Positions 8,630-17,716 of a DNA stretch of 64,000 nucleotides are shown piece after piece. The position numbers were made by a program, and so were the translations under genes. Under the pieces are notes generated by a model that did no database searches, was not told where the DNA came from, and was given only the letters and a program-made list of their open reading frames with translations. Source of the DNA: Aliiroseovarius crassostreae (GTDB taxonomy: Bacteria > Pseudomonadota > Alphaproteobacteria > Rhodobacterales > Rhodobacteraceae); assembly GCF_001307765.1 (NCBI RefSeq), contig NZ_LKBA01000019.1:434001-498000 (forward strand). Reading direction: 5' to 3'. Every line of letters begins with the position of its first letter. Position 1 is the first letter of the stretch.

Positions 8630-8696
8630 GGTTTGCTCCTGTGGGTAACGATTACGGGTAAGATGGGGTGTGCAGATGAACTGTCAAGAAAGTGGA

Positions 8697-9557
8697 TCAG
8701 GCCGCGTCCAGCGCGGCGCCGATCATTCGGCCAAAATCATCAGGAGATTTAATCTGCGCCACATCTTCGGCACAAAGGGTGATACCAAACTGCGCCATGT
8801 GTTGATAAAGCGGCTGGCGATGGGCAAGGGCCTGGGCATAGGTCCAGCGAATGAAGCTGTCTGGGTCAACGTCACTCTCTAACGAGTTGGAATAACTCAG
8901 ATATTCATCCCATGCTTTGGTAAGGAATTCCGGTTGGTAAGCCATCGGTTTCGGGGCCTTGTCAAACCGGCGCACCAGTTCCGCCGTATGGCGGTCATCC
9001 CCGCGCAGCCAGACAAGAAGGCAATCTTCACTCAGCGCCTTCAGGATGGGATCATCAGCGCCAAGGGCCGGGTCAATCCATTCGCAGATCGACCCGCCGC
9101 TATCGCAAATGAAATGCGGATAGCCATAGATGCGGTCCGCCCGATCAATGAAGCTGCGCGTATCCAGAAGCGCCGAGATTTCGGCCTGTTTGAATTGCTG
9201 TTGTCTGCGACAATACTCCTCATAGGGCAGGCCGCCCTTGGCGGTATCTCCGGGTTTGCCCAGATAGGTCGCCATGGGTTTGAGGTTTTCAAAGGTGATT
9301 TTCGACGAGATTCGAATGCTGTCCGACAATAAAAGTTCACGCAGGAACGGCACTTTCATGGCTTCAGCTTTGAAGTTGTCGGCGATGTGTTCGCCCATGT
9401 ATCGGGTGCCGATACGATAGTCGATCGAATAATGGAACCAGTCACCATGATCTCGTAACATGTTGGAAAGATATGTTTTTCCAAGTCCGGACATGCCAAA
9501 GAACAGCACCCGTTTGTGTGTGGCGGATTGCCAGTCCTGAGACGATTGATAAAGCAT
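8697..9557 (-). CDS. P-loop ATPase of unknown role
   Basis: This is a 286-residue cytoplasmic protein. A clear P-loop lies near the N-terminus (VLFFGMSGLGKTYLS, residues about 17-31). A charged middle and CDSGGSICEWID (about residue 150), possibly a Walker B-like or kinase-type segment, follow. No specific family is recognised. It may be a small kinase-like NTPase similar to conserved roseobacter proteins simply called ATPase. It lies 67 bases upstream of metA on the same strand, so readthrough into metA is possible. It has no signal peptide or membrane helix. Confidence 0.75.
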   Translation of the reverse strand: MLYQSSQDWQSATHKRVLFFGMSGLGKTYLSNMLRDHGDWFHYSIDYRIGTRYMGEHIADNFKAEAMKVPFLRELLLSDSIRISSKITFENLKPMATYLGKPGDTAKGGLPYEEYCRRQQQFKQAEISALLDTRSFIDRADRIYGYPHFICDSGGSICEWIDPALGADDPILKALSEDCLLVWLRGDDRHTAELVRRFDKAPKPMAYQPEFLTKAWDEYLSYSNSLESDVDPDSFIRWTYAQALAHRQPLYQHMAQFGITLCAEDVAQIKSPDDFGRMIGAALDAA

Positions 9558-9690
9558 GCCTGATAGTCCCTGCTGTGCCTTGCGATTTTGTCTTTGGTAA
9601 GCTGTGGCGCGGCGGGGGTCAAATGCTTCTCGTGCGTGCGCCCCAGAAGTGACGCAGCGATGATGACAAAGCCATCACATTGTGAACAAA

Positions 9691-9721
9691 GAAAAAACCC
9701 CGCGCTTTCGGGCGCGGGGTT
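9691..9721 (-). terminator. Rho-independent terminator of the FadL-type gene
   Basis: AACCCCGCGC (9696-9705) pairs with GCGCGGGGTT (9712-9721) around a 6-base loop. Read on the minus strand it ends in a run of T (the A run 9692-9697 on the plus strand), giving a strong intrinsic terminator 24 bases after the outer membrane protein gene. Confidence 0.9.
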
Positions 9722-9744
9722 TGCATTTTGAAGGGGCGTGACGC

Positions 9745-10869
9745 TCAGAACGTGAAGTCGAGCGACAGGCCAGCGGCCAGAGCATCACCTTTGAAGGTCG
9801 AGCTCAGACCAGAAGATGAGGTCACGGTTTTCTTGTCGAAGGTCACATATTTCAAGCCACCCGAGATCTTATAGCCATCCCCGGTATAGCTTGCGCCCAG
9901 GCCATAAGATTTGCTGGTCCCGGTCGGAGCCAGGAACGTGGTGCCGGTATCCGAGCCTTCTTCATACCCGATCGTTGCGGCAATCGACCATCTGTCGTTC
10001 AGTTTCCGGCCGAGCCCAAGTTCATACGAGGTCGAATCTTCGGTGAACTCCACCCAGTCGATATCGCCAAAAGCAGAGGACGTCTGCAGCTTGGTACCAG
10101 CCCAGGCCACATGGCGGATCTTACCAAACAAAAGCGTATTCTGTGCGATGCCGGTTTGGAAGTTCAGGTTGTAGCTTTCTGGAACGCGCACTTTACCGGT
10201 TGCAGGGGCAAGGTTATGGGTGCCGGCCAGATCATGATCAATTGCCGAGTTATAGGTCAGGTCGACCCGCAGCGCGATGTCCGGGCGTTCATAAGCCACA
10301 CCGGCCGAATAACCGAAGTCAAATGAGCTGCTCGCCTGCAAAAGCCCGTCACCGGACAGGATTTCACCGCTCACGCGTTGCGCGCGCAGGCCACCATGAA
10401 CGCTGAAACCGTTCCCGAATTCGTAACGCAACAACGTGCGGATTGCTTTGCTGTCAACCAGCGCACGCCCCTGTGGGTCTGATGTCAGTGCGGTGTGAGT
10501 GGGGTGACCAACCGGCAGGCTGGCGCCCGCGGCCAGAAGATTGCCCAGATTGCTCAAGGCGCCGTCCTTATAGCGAATATCCGCGCCATAAGGTTCATCC
10601 ATCTTGATCGCAAAGCTCAGGTTTTCATTGATCTGCTTTTTGACCCCAAAGGAAAAGGTCTTGTAGTCAATTGCCGACTGCGAGAAGTCAGCAGGTCCTG
10701 CAACTGCGGTGCCTTTCACATTGGGGCTGACAGATGCGAAGGTCAGTTGAACGTGGTTGCCTTTTTCAAACAGGATAGAGATATCCTGACCCGAGCGGTC
10801 GATCCCGCCTGCAATCCCTGTGGTGGCCGTCAAAGCTACAGATGCGGCCGTTAACGCAAAACTCTTCAT
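9745..10869 (-). CDS. Outer membrane protein, FadL/OmpP1 family
   Basis: This is a 374-residue outer membrane beta-barrel. A signal peptide (MKSFALTAASVALTATTGIA, cut before GGIDRS) leads into alternating amphipathic strands with periodic GYS/GLR/YEL aromatic girdles, ending in a classical C-terminal phenylalanine signature (LSLDFTF). The IDRSGQDISILFEKGN start is typical of roseobacter OmpP1/FadL proteins, which let hydrophobic compounds such as fatty acids or aromatics cross the outer membrane. The ATG at 10869 follows GGGAGGAAAC and fits the signal peptide; the frame is open nine codons further. The gene is monocistronic, with its own terminator. Confidence 0.88.
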   Translation of the reverse strand: MKSFALTAASVALTATTGIAGGIDRSGQDISILFEKGNHVQLTFASVSPNVKGTAVAGPADFSQSAIDYKTFSFGVKKQINENLSFAIKMDEPYGADIRYKDGALSNLGNLLAAGASLPVGHPTHTALTSDPQGRALVDSKAIRTLLRYEFGNGFSVHGGLRAQRVSGEILSGDGLLQASSSFDFGYSAGVAYERPDIALRVDLTYNSAIDHDLAGTHNLAPATGKVRVPESYNLNFQTGIAQNTLLFGKIRHVAWAGTKLQTSSAFGDIDWVEFTEDSTSYELGLGRKLNDRWSIAATIGYEEGSDTGTTFLAPTGTSKSYGLGASYTGDGYKISGGLKYVTFDKKTVTSSSGLSSTFKGDALAAGLSLDFTF

Positions 10870-11076
10870 GTTTCCTCCCTGAGAGCAATTTGCCACTTCA
10901 CCGCCAGCCAGAGTGGTGCATGGCCATCGGCGGAAAAAGGCTTATCCTGATTTTTGTCATTGCAACGAAAATTAGAAGTTGGGCAAGGGGGCGGTCAATT
11001 ATTACCTTGGGTCAGTTGCTGGCTTGCACCGAATGGCGGGTGCCAATTTACCACACTGCCTTGTTAGGTGCTGATT

Positions 11077-11943
11077 TCACTTTAAAAACAACCTATTGGG
11101 GAGGCGGCCTAGGTTGATAAGATTCCCCAATACAATCAGAACGGACCCTGCCAGAAGACCACCCCCTATGGGTTCGCCATAAAACAAGGCACCAACCGCA
11201 GCGATCAGCGGCAGCCGGACGAAATCCATCGGGATGACGAGACTTGCAGGCGCAAGCGACAGTGCACTGGTCAGGCAGAGATGGGCCAGTAGCCCAGCCA
11301 GTCCGATCAATATGAACCATGGAATGTTGGGCAAAACAGGCAGGGTGATATTGCCATCCCATCCCGCGCAGACCAAACCAAAGACGAGCTGCATGGCGGT
11401 CAACCAAAACAAGATGGTCAGGCGACTGGCGGACTGGGTCAGTTTTCGTGTCAGAATAGCGGTCAGTGCAAAGGCAATGGCAGCCAGAGCACCAACCATG
11501 GTTCCCAGCGACAGGCCGCTATCCGGGCGGGCGATCAGCAATATTCCCAGAAATCCAATCCCGGCGGCGAGCGCCTTTCGTCCGGTCAATCGTTCTTGCA
11601 ACAGAAACGGTGCGAGGATCACAACCCATAGCGGTGAAGTGAATTCCAACGCAAAGACCTGCGCCAGAGGGATCAGGGTCAAAGCGTAGAACCACAGGTT
11701 TTGCCCGGTGAAATGTGCGAGATTGCGCAGGACATGCCGTGGCAGATGGTCCCGTCCGATATGTGACAGGCGCCCCGACAGGGTCGCATAGCCAAGCACG
11801 ACGACAAAACCGACAATCGACCGATAGAGCATCAGCTCGAACGTGTCATGCTGGGCGCTGACCATTCGGCCCGCAACGGCCATTGCCGAGAAAGAGAGGA
11901 TTGCGCCGCTCATCCAGATCGCCGCGCGCGAGGTTGCGGTCAT
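11077..11943 (-). CDS. DMT-superfamily transporter (EamA domains)
   Basis: This is a 288-residue inner membrane protein with ten predicted helices in two EamA repeats. The first starts near MSGAILSFSAMAVAGRMVSA, and the second follows the central GLSLGTMVGALAAIAFALTA segment. The PLAQVFALEFTSPLWVVILA segment closes repeat one, as in drug/metabolite exporters of the RhaT/YdcZ type. The substrate cannot be predicted. Its ATG overlaps the end of the small monooxygenase-fold gene (ATGA), so the two are an operon. The last codons reach about 200 bases from the FadL-type promoter region. Confidence 0.88.
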   Translation of the reverse strand: MTATSRAAIWMSGAILSFSAMAVAGRMVSAQHDTFELMLYRSIVGFVVVLGYATLSGRLSHIGRDHLPRHVLRNLAHFTGQNLWFYALTLIPLAQVFALEFTSPLWVVILAPFLLQERLTGRKALAAGIGFLGILLIARPDSGLSLGTMVGALAAIAFALTAILTRKLTQSASRLTILFWLTAMQLVFGLVCAGWDGNITLPVLPNIPWFILIGLAGLLAHLCLTSALSLAPASLVIPMDFVRLPLIAAVGALFYGEPIGGGLLAGSVLIVLGNLINLGRLPNRLFLK

Positions 11944-12233
11944 CCGGGGGTCTCGGTGATTTGGTAGTGGCGGGGAATGCCTGCGGTGATTTCGGCCCAG
12001 GGGGATGCGCGCATCCGCTGCTGGTGGGCCTCAAAATCGACACGGCTGGCAAACCGTTCCGTGACATTGAACCGGCCGGGAATATCCTCGTCCATGGTGA
12101 CATCAAACGCCACGCACCCCAGTTCCGCACGGGTCAGGGCAATATGCGCGGGCAGGGCGGCGGCCACAGCTGCCAGCCGATCCTCGGGCACATCTATATA
12201 GCCGGTGAGGGATATCTGAATTTGTTTGGTCAT
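11940..12233 (-). CDS. Antibiotic biosynthesis monooxygenase (ABM) fold protein
   Basis: This is a 97-residue single-domain protein of the dimeric alpha/beta barrel type. The IQISLTGYIDVPEDRLAAV opening, GCVAFDVTMDEDIPGRFNV centre and FEAHQQRMRASPWAEI helix match small ABM or putative quinol monooxygenases. These act without cofactors on quinols or serve as stress proteins; the substrate is unknown. It is the first gene of a two-gene operon with the DMT transporter (four-base overlap). No good ribosome site precedes the ATG at 12233, so the leader may be very short. Confidence 0.82.
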   Translation of the reverse strand: MTKQIQISLTGYIDVPEDRLAAVAAALPAHIALTRAELGCVAFDVTMDEDIPGRFNVTERFASRVDFEAHQQRMRASPWAEITAGIPRHYQITETPG

Positions 12234-12280
12234 GGATCAGGGCTAACAAAGCCCGGATCGAAAAGCGAGTTGCAAATGAA

Positions 12281-12305
12281 AACGCCACCCGATCGGGGCG
12301 GCGTT
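12281..12305. terminator. Hairpin between guaA and the ABM gene
   Basis: AACGCC (12281-12286) pairs with GGCGTT (12300-12305), and inside it CCCGA pairs with TCGGG. On the minus strand it lies 48 bases upstream of the ABM start, so it could be a second guaA terminator or a leader structure of the ABM-DMT operon. Confidence 0.5.
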
Positions 12306-12352
12306 TCAACGGTCTTCTGACCTTTAGGCAGAGCCTTCAGGTGTTCGCACCT

Positions 12353-12377
12353 AAAATCAGTCCACGGGACTGATTTT
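12353..12377 (-). terminator. guaA terminator
   Basis: AAAATCAGTCC (12353-12363) and GGACTGATTTT (12367-12377) form a perfect 11-bp stem with an ACG loop. On the minus strand it begins 17 bases after the guaA stop and ends in T residues, a good intrinsic terminator that could work in both directions. Confidence 0.85.
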
Positions 12378-12394
12378 CCCCTACAGGTCGGTGC

Positions 12395-13954
12395 TCACTC
12401 CCACTCGATGGTGCCCGGAGGCTTCGAGGTGATGTCATAGGTGCAGCGGTTGATGCCCTTGACCTCATTGATGATCCGCGTGGCGGTTTCGCCAAGGAAT
12501 TCATGGCTGAACGGGTAGTAATCCGCGGTCATCCCATCAACTGATGTCACGGCACGCAACGCACAGGCGTAATCATAGGTGCGCCCGTCCCCCATCACGC
12601 CCACGGTGCGCACAGGCAGGATAGCCACAAAAGCCTGCCAGATCTCATCATAAAGACCGTGTTTGCGGATCTGGTCGATATAAACCGCATCCGCTTCGCG
12701 CAGAATATCCAGTTTCTCACGGGTAATCTCGCCCGGGCAGCGAATGGCCAGGCCCGGCCCAGGGAAGGGGTGGCGACCAATAAAGCTTTGCGGCAGGCCC
12801 AGTTCGCGTCCAAGCGCGCGCACTTCGTCTTTGAAGAGTTCGCGCAGAGGTTCCACCAGTTTCAGGCCCATCTTCTCGGGCAGGCCACCCACATTGTGGT
12901 GCGACTTGATCGTGACCGAGGGCCCACCGGAGAAGCTGACCGACTCGATCACATCCGGGTAAAGGGTGCCCTGGGCCAGGAATTCAGCGCCATCAATCGT
13001 ATCGGCATGTTTCTGGAACACGTCAATGAACAGCTTGCCGATGATCTTGCGCTTGGTTTCCGGGTCGGACTGGCCTTCCAGCTCGCCCAGGAAAAGCTCC
13101 TGCTCATCTGCGTGAATCAGTGCCATATTATAATTGTCGCGGAACATGGTGACGACTTCTTCAGCCTCACCTTTGCGCAACAGGCCATGGTCCACAAATA
13201 CGCAGGTCAGCTGATCGCCAATGGCTTCGTGAATCAGCACTGCCGCGACCGAGCTGTCAACGCCGCCGGACAATCCGCAGATGACCTTCTTGTCACCAAC
13301 CTGTTCGCGGATCTTGCGGATCATTTCTTCGCGATAGGCCCCCATGGTCCAGTCGCCCTTGAAGCCCGCCAGTTTCACAAACTGTTCGTAAAGCTTCGCG
13401 CCGTTCGGTGTGTGGTGCACTTCGGGATGGAATTGCACCGCGTAGAAGTGACGCTGCTGATCGGCCGTGATGGCGTAAGGCGCGTTGGGCGAGGTGCCAT
13501 AAACTTCGAAACCCGGTGCGATTTCAGAGACATGGTCGCCATGGCTCATCCAGACCTGTTCGTCACCTTCCGCATACCAGCCTTCCAAAAGGTCCAGTTT
13601 CTGCGTTTCCTTGACATAGGCGCGGCCAAATTCGGCGGTGCCATGGCCGCTTTCGACACGGCCTCCAAGCTGGTGCATCATCACCTGCTGTCCATAGCAG
13701 ATGCCCAGGATGGGAACCCCATAGTCAAAAATCTCCTGTGGGGCACGAGGGGACCCTTCGCGAGTCACGCTGTCGGGCCCACCGGAAAAGATCACCGCTT
13801 TGGGCGCCATGTCGCGCACAAAGTCCATTGTGACATTCTGATAAGGGTGGATTTCGCAATAAACATTCAGCTCACGCAGGCGACGCGCGATAAGCTGCGT
13901 GACCTGGCTGCCGAAGTCGATGATGAGAAGGCGGTCGTGGCTCTGATCTGTCAT
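12395..13954 (-). CDS. guaA: GMP synthase (glutamine-hydrolysing)
   Basis: This is a 519-residue bifunctional enzyme that converts XMP to GMP. The N-terminal class I glutaminase has its nucleophile at Cys86 (GICYGQQ) and the partner His/Glu in [10 protein letters not shown]. The ATP-pyrophosphatase domain shows the PP-loop [12 protein letters not shown]. The dimerisation domain ends with the conserved KPPGTIEWE. Length and motifs are complete. It diverges from mttB, with about 211 bases between the starts, and ends in a strong hairpin. A long open frame on the opposite strand is a codon-bias shadow. Confidence 0.98.
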   Translation of the reverse strand: MTDQSHDRLLIIDFGSQVTQLIARRLRELNVYCEIHPYQNVTMDFVRDMAPKAVIFSGGPDSVTREGSPRAPQEIFDYGVPILGICYGQQVMMHQLGGRVESGHGTAEFGRAYVKETQKLDLLEGWYAEGDEQVWMSHGDHVSEIAPGFEVYGTSPNAPYAITADQQRHFYAVQFHPEVHHTPNGAKLYEQFVKLAGFKGDWTMGAYREEMIRKIREQVGDKKVICGLSGGVDSSVAAVLIHEAIGDQLTCVFVDHGLLRKGEAEEVVTMFRDNYNMALIHADEQELFLGELEGQSDPETKRKIIGKLFIDVFQKHADTIDGAEFLAQGTLYPDVIESVSFSGGPSVTIKSHHNVGGLPEKMGLKLVEPLRELFKDEVRALGRELGLPQSFIGRHPFPGPGLAIRCPGEITREKLDILREADAVYIDQIRKHGLYDEIWQAFVAILPVRTVGVMGDGRTYDYACALRAVTSVDGMTADYYPFSHEFLGETATRIINEVKGINRCTYDITSKPPGTIEWE

Positions 13955-14117
13955 GTCATGCCCTTATTCCAGAGGGCGGTTTTTCGCAAGTCCCGAGCGC
14001 GCGGTCTTGTGAGATTCTCGGTCGATTTTCTTAACAGGTTTATGGTGCCATTCCACCAATATGTCGTTTTTGCCTCCTACGCGCCGTTTCAGGCGGGATT
14101 TGCCGGGGCGTGCGGTA

Positions 14118-14141
14118 TAAATCCTATGAAAACAGGATTTA
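14118..14141. promoter_or_regulatory. Inverted repeat upstream of mttB, possible operator
   Basis: TAAATCCT (14118-14125) and AGGATTTA (14134-14141) form an 8-bp dyad with an 8-base spacer, 24 bases before the mttB ATG and in the leader shared with divergent guaA. It overlaps a TATAAA-like -10 region at about 14116. A repressor or activator site, or an mRNA hairpin near the ribosome site, are both possible. Confidence 0.45.
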
Positions 14142-14165
14142 CACCGACATATCGGAGGAGTTGAC

Positions 14166-15710
14166 ATGACCGAAGCTCGCGCACGCAGACGGGGTCGTGG
14201 GGGCGGGGGCGCCGCCCGCCGCGCAGAACGCAGTGCAGTTTCATTCGAAACCGCCAAATATATCGAGCGCAACATTCCGAATCTCGAGATTCTGAATGAT
14301 GAGGCGATTGAGATCATCGAATACAACGCCGAAACCGTTCTGGAAGAGATCGGCGTCAATTTCGTGGAAAACCCCGCGGCTCTGGCCCGTTGGAAAGAGG
14401 CCGGGGCGGATGTCGAAGGCGAGCGCGTGCGCATCCCTCGTGGTCTGGCGCGTGAGCTGTGCAAGACCGCTCCGAGCCAGTTCACCCAACATGCCCGCAA
14501 CCCGGACCGCAATGTGGTCATTGGTGGCAATAACCTGGTTCTGGCCCCGGTCTATGGCCCGCCCTTCGTGCGCGATATTGATGGCGGCCGCCGCTATGCC
14601 ACGATGGAAGATTTCCGCAAATTCGTGAAGCTTGGCTATATGTCGAAATGGCTGCACCATTCGGGCGGCACGGTCTGTGAACCCACGGATGTGGCTGTGA
14701 ACAAACGCCACCTCGACATGCTGATGGCGCATATGGAGCTCAGCGACAAACCGTTCATGGGGTCGGTGACCGCGCCGGAACGTGCGCAAGATACCGTCGA
14801 CATGTGCGGCATCCTGTTCGGCAAGGAGTTCGTCCAGCAAAACACCGTCACCACGTCGCTGATCAACATCAACTCGCCGATGCAGTTTGATGATGTGATG
14901 ATGGGCGCGCTGGAAGTGTTTGCCGAGAACAACCAGGCCGCCATTATTTCACCCTTCATCGTTGGCGGGGCCATGGCGCCTGTGTCGGTGACCGGGACGC
15001 TGACCCAGGTGTTGGCCGAAGTGATGGCCGGTGTGGCCTATTCGCAGCTGGTCCGCAAAGGTGCTCCGGTGATTGCCGGTACGTTTGTATCCTCGATCGA
15101 CATGAACTCGGGCGCGCCCACCTTCGGCACGCCGGAAGCGTCGAAAGTGACCTATGGCTGTGGCCAGCTGTTCCGCCGTCTGGGGCTGCCCTATCGGTCT
15201 GCCGGATCGTTCAACGGCTCAAAGCTGCCCGATGCGCAGGCGGCTTATGAAACAGCCAACTCGCTGAATGCCGGGCTTCTGTCCGGCGTGAACTTCATGC
15301 TGCATGCCTGTGGCTGGCTTGAAGGCGGTCTGGTGTCGTCCTTTGAGAAGTTCGTGATGGATGCCGATCAACTGGGTGTGCTGCATGGTATTGCCAGCGG
15401 TGTGACCTCGGATGAGAACGCGCAGGCGATGGATGCCATTCGTGAGGTTGGGCCGGGTGGCCATTATCTTGGATGTGCCCACACGCAGGCCAATTTCCAG
15501 TCGGCGTTCTGGCGGTCGGATGTTCTGGACTACAAACCGTTCGAAACCTGGGAAGAGGAAGGTGGTAAGGACACCTATCAACTGGCTGCAGAAAAGGTTG
15601 AGAAAATGCTGGCGGACTATCAGCAACCGGCAATGGATCCTGCAATCCATGAGGGGCTGACCGATTTCATCGCGCAGAAAAAAGCGTCGATGCCTGACGC
15701 CTTCTCATAA
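14166..15710 (+). CDS. MttB-family trimethylamine-type methyltransferase without pyrrolysine
   Basis: This is a 514-residue member of the MttB family, whose TIM-barrel enzymes move methyl groups from quaternary amines to a corrinoid protein. True trimethylamine enzymes need a UAG-encoded pyrrolysine. This frame has no in-frame amber codon, so it belongs to the non-Pyl branch, of which characterised members use glycine betaine, proline betaine or carnitine. After a low-complexity basic N-terminus (RARRRGRGGGGAARR) the family core runs from about residue 35. A GGAGGAG ribosome site precedes the ATG. No corrinoid protein or MtbA-like gene is adjacent, so its partner is unknown. Confidence 0.88.
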   Translation: MTEARARRRGRGGGGAARRAERSAVSFETAKYIERNIPNLEILNDEAIEIIEYNAETVLEEIGVNFVENPAALARWKEAGADVEGERVRIPRGLARELCKTAPSQFTQHARNPDRNVVIGGNNLVLAPVYGPPFVRDIDGGRRYATMEDFRKFVKLGYMSKWLHHSGGTVCEPTDVAVNKRHLDMLMAHMELSDKPFMGSVTAPERAQDTVDMCGILFGKEFVQQNTVTTSLININSPMQFDDVMMGALEVFAENNQAAIISPFIVGGAMAPVSVTGTLTQVLAEVMAGVAYSQLVRKGAPVIAGTFVSSIDMNSGAPTFGTPEASKVTYGCGQLFRRLGLPYRSAGSFNGSKLPDAQAAYETANSLNAGLLSGVNFMLHACGWLEGGLVSSFEKFVMDADQLGVLHGIASGVTSDENAQAMDAIREVGPGGHYLGCAHTQANFQSAFWRSDVLDYKPFETWEEEGGKDTYQLAAEKVEKMLADYQQPAMDPAIHEGLTDFIAQKKASMPDAFS

Positions 15711-15717
15711 GGAAAAC

Positions 15718-15785
15718 GCCCCGGCAAGGTTGGTCTTGGCGGGGCAAATCTCGAATTCCCCAACCGGATTTCAGTTTCTGGGGAA
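15718..15785 (+). terminator. Two hairpins after mttB
   Basis: GCCCCG (15718-15723) with CGGGGC (15740-15745), and TTCCCCA (15756-15762) with TGGGGAA (15779-15785), form successive stems directly after the mttB stop. Neither has a long U-run. Together they probably end the mttB transcript ahead of the repeat units. Confidence 0.55.
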
Positions 15786-15798
15786 TGTTCTGCCTGAT

Positions 15799-15927
15799 TA
15801 AAGCGTTTCGGGATAAACTTGAGACACATGTTTATTCCGAAATGCCCATCAAATTGAAATCTCTTGCAGCGCTTCGGTTTTGCCCAGTGTTTTTGCCCTG
15901 TGTCAGGTTAAAACCGAAGCGCTTTAG
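15799..15927. repeat. Two palindromic intergenic repeat units
   Basis: Unit 1 (15799-15845) starts TAAAGCGTTTCGG, contains AACTTGAGACACATGTTT and ends CCGAAATGCC. Unit 2 has a perfect 14-bp stem, AGCGCTTCGGTTTT (15868-15881) with AAAACCGAAGCGCT (15910-15923), followed by TTAG. Both match the family seen after sufS and tsf. They fill the space between two converging genes. Confidence 0.8.
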
Positions 15928-15974
15928 CAGGCTTGTAAGGGGTCTTAACAAAGGCCCCTTACACTATTTCAACA

Positions 15975-16268
15975 TTATACCCCTTTAAGCTTTCGTGGCA
16001 GCAGGCGCGCCTCGGCCATCAAGGCAATCAACACTTCCACATGACGTCCAACCGAGTAAGAGGCATCTCCGGCCTGGCGAGTCGCTTCGAGGCGGGCCTC
16101 TTCGACAATCAACCCGTCCACCGCGGAGGCGGGTGATGGGGTGCGGGGTGATTTCATCAATCGTTTCAGATCCCTATCGCGGTTGTAATCAATCATTCCA
16201 AAACGGGCTGCGCGGATCAGAAGACGGGGGCGGCGCAGCGATTTCAAGAGGTCCAAAGCATCGGTCAT
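15975..16268 (-). CDS. DUF6477-type small conserved protein
   Basis: This is a 97-residue protein starting MTDALDLLKSLRRPRLLIRA, the pattern of a small Rhodobacterales family I take to be DUF6477. It is basic at the N-terminus, mostly helical, and has no signal peptide. The ATG at 16268 follows GAAAGGAAACAGT and is preferred to an upstream in-frame ATG. It diverges from the DUF6456 gene, and the two probably share a control region; no function is known for either. The family name is from memory and should be checked. Confidence 0.7.
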   Translation of the reverse strand: MTDALDLLKSLRRPRLLIRAARFGMIDYNRDRDLKRLMKSPRTPSPASAVDGLIVEEARLEATRQAGDASYSVGRHVEVLIALMAEARLLPRKLKGV

Positions 16269-16512
16269 ACTGTTTCCTTTCGTCCTGTTGATGACAACAA
16301 TACTCAACCCTAAGAGGTGTTGCATCGCGCGATCCTAGCGAACGCAGGCTTTAATAATTGTTTCACTTTTCGCAACAAAACTGTTCTCAGGCCTGGACAA
16401 TTAAGAAATCAGTAACCAAACGCGTGCTAGCAAATATACCTGTTCTGCAACCGCTAGTGGAGCGTCAACCGGAGTGGATCACCGGTTCCCGAACCACTTC
16501 AAAGGGGGACAT

Positions 16513-17616
16513 ATGGAGTTTTCGAGCTCGAAAAATTTGGATATCGCGATCGGGGACATGCTTCCCTGGCTGCCAGCTGCGGTGAAACTGTATCTTGAGC
16601 ATACGGAGCGGGGGGAAACCATCCGCGCTCTGGCGCGCCAGAAAGGTGTGCATGCGTCGACCGTGCTGCGTCAGGTTCAGAAAACCGAAACGCGCCGCGA
16701 CGATCCCTTGATTGACAATTTTCTGACCCAAATGGCCCTGAACTGGTGTGATCAGGTTGTCCCGGCTGGAGATCTTGAGGAAAGCGATGTGCCTGTCTCG
16801 GATCTCGAAGGGAGCAATGGCGTGATTGGCAAACACGCGCTCCGGGTGTTGCGGGGGCTTATGAAGGAAGGCACGCTTCTTGCTATCACCAAAGGCGTGG
16901 ACACGGCTGTCGTTCTGGATTTGCGCGAAGGTGAGAATCCGGTTCAACTGTGCAAAGCGCCGCGTGAGGTCGCAGAAATTCTTGCGCTGCGGGATTGGAT
17001 CAGCGGCACTTCATCAGGGGCTGTGTCGCGCTATCGGATTACCCCTGCCGGCCGCTCGGCGCTGAACAAGATGATGGCGCAGGCGGAAGGAAAGGCGTCG
17101 GGGTGCACCTCCGAAAGCGGCGCATTTTTACGCCCGGACCGCGCAGGAAAAAATGCCTCGGCCGCATCGCGCAAACGCCGCACCGTTGGTGCAGACACGC
17201 CGTTGCGTGTTCTGGCACGCAGCCGCTCCAATGGACAACCTTACCTGTCGGAAGACCTGGTTCAGACCGGAGACCGCATTCAACGGGATTTTGCACTGGC
17301 TCAGCTGGAGGCGTCCCCCCAATCCGGTTGGAGTGGTGTCATGGCCGGATTGCGTCAGGTGCCAACAGGTAAGGGGTCACGCGCGGACAGGATGTTGGAT
17401 GCCCGCAACCGGTTTGTTGCCGCAATGGATGCGCTGGGGCCGGAACTGGGGGAAATGGTGTTGGGCGTTTGCTGCCATGAAAAGGGTATGGAGCGGATAG
17501 AGGCAGAGCTGAACATGCCCGCGAGATCCGGCAAGTTCATGCTGAGGGTGGCGCTGAAATATCTGAAACGGCATTTTGACCAGGTGGGCGGAGAAGACCA
17601 CGATTTGATTTATTGA
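16513..17616 (+). CDS. HTH protein with DUF6456 C-terminal domain
   Basis: This is a 367-residue soluble protein. Residues about 20-50 form a helix-turn-helix (GETIRALARQKGVHASTVLR). The middle has winged-helix-like features and a basic low-complexity linker. The C-terminal 130 residues (from TPLRVLARSRSNG through ERIEAELNMPARSGK to LRVALKYLKRHF) match what I know as DUF6456, frequent in Rhodobacterales. It is probably a DNA-binding regulator. An upstream GTG (16474) is in frame, but the ATG at 16513 follows AAAGGGGGAC. It is transcribed divergently from the DUF6477 gene. Confidence 0.75.
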   Translation: MEFSSSKNLDIAIGDMLPWLPAAVKLYLEHTERGETIRALARQKGVHASTVLRQVQKTETRRDDPLIDNFLTQMALNWCDQVVPAGDLEESDVPVSDLEGSNGVIGKHALRVLRGLMKEGTLLAITKGVDTAVVLDLREGENPVQLCKAPREVAEILALRDWISGTSSGAVSRYRITPAGRSALNKMMAQAEGKASGCTSESGAFLRPDRAGKNASAASRKRRTVGADTPLRVLARSRSNGQPYLSEDLVQTGDRIQRDFALAQLEASPQSGWSGVMAGLRQVPTGKGSRADRMLDARNRFVAAMDALGPELGEMVLGVCCHEKGMERIEAELNMPARSGKFMLRVALKYLKRHFDQVGGEDHDLIY

Positions 17617-17716
17617 AGGAACAAACAGGGCTCAAATCTGGTCAAAAACAGGGCGGAGCTTGCGGGTGGAACTGGCACGTGAAAACCTGCGAGCTGCGTG
17701 GCTCGGCACCGCACAA

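Noticed and set aside
8630-8696. A SAM-type riboswitch before metA
   Set aside because: The leader is only about 67 bases and I could not fit the conserved pairs of SAM-II or SAM-V; a covariance-model search would decide.
12659-14164. A 501-codon open frame opposite guaA
   Set aside because: It runs antisense to a complete, highly conserved GMP synthase and gives no recognisable protein; it reflects GC-rich codon bias.
14166-15710. A pyrrolysine-dependent trimethylamine methyltransferase
   Set aside because: No in-frame TAG occurs in the full-length gene, and no Pyl genes are nearby.
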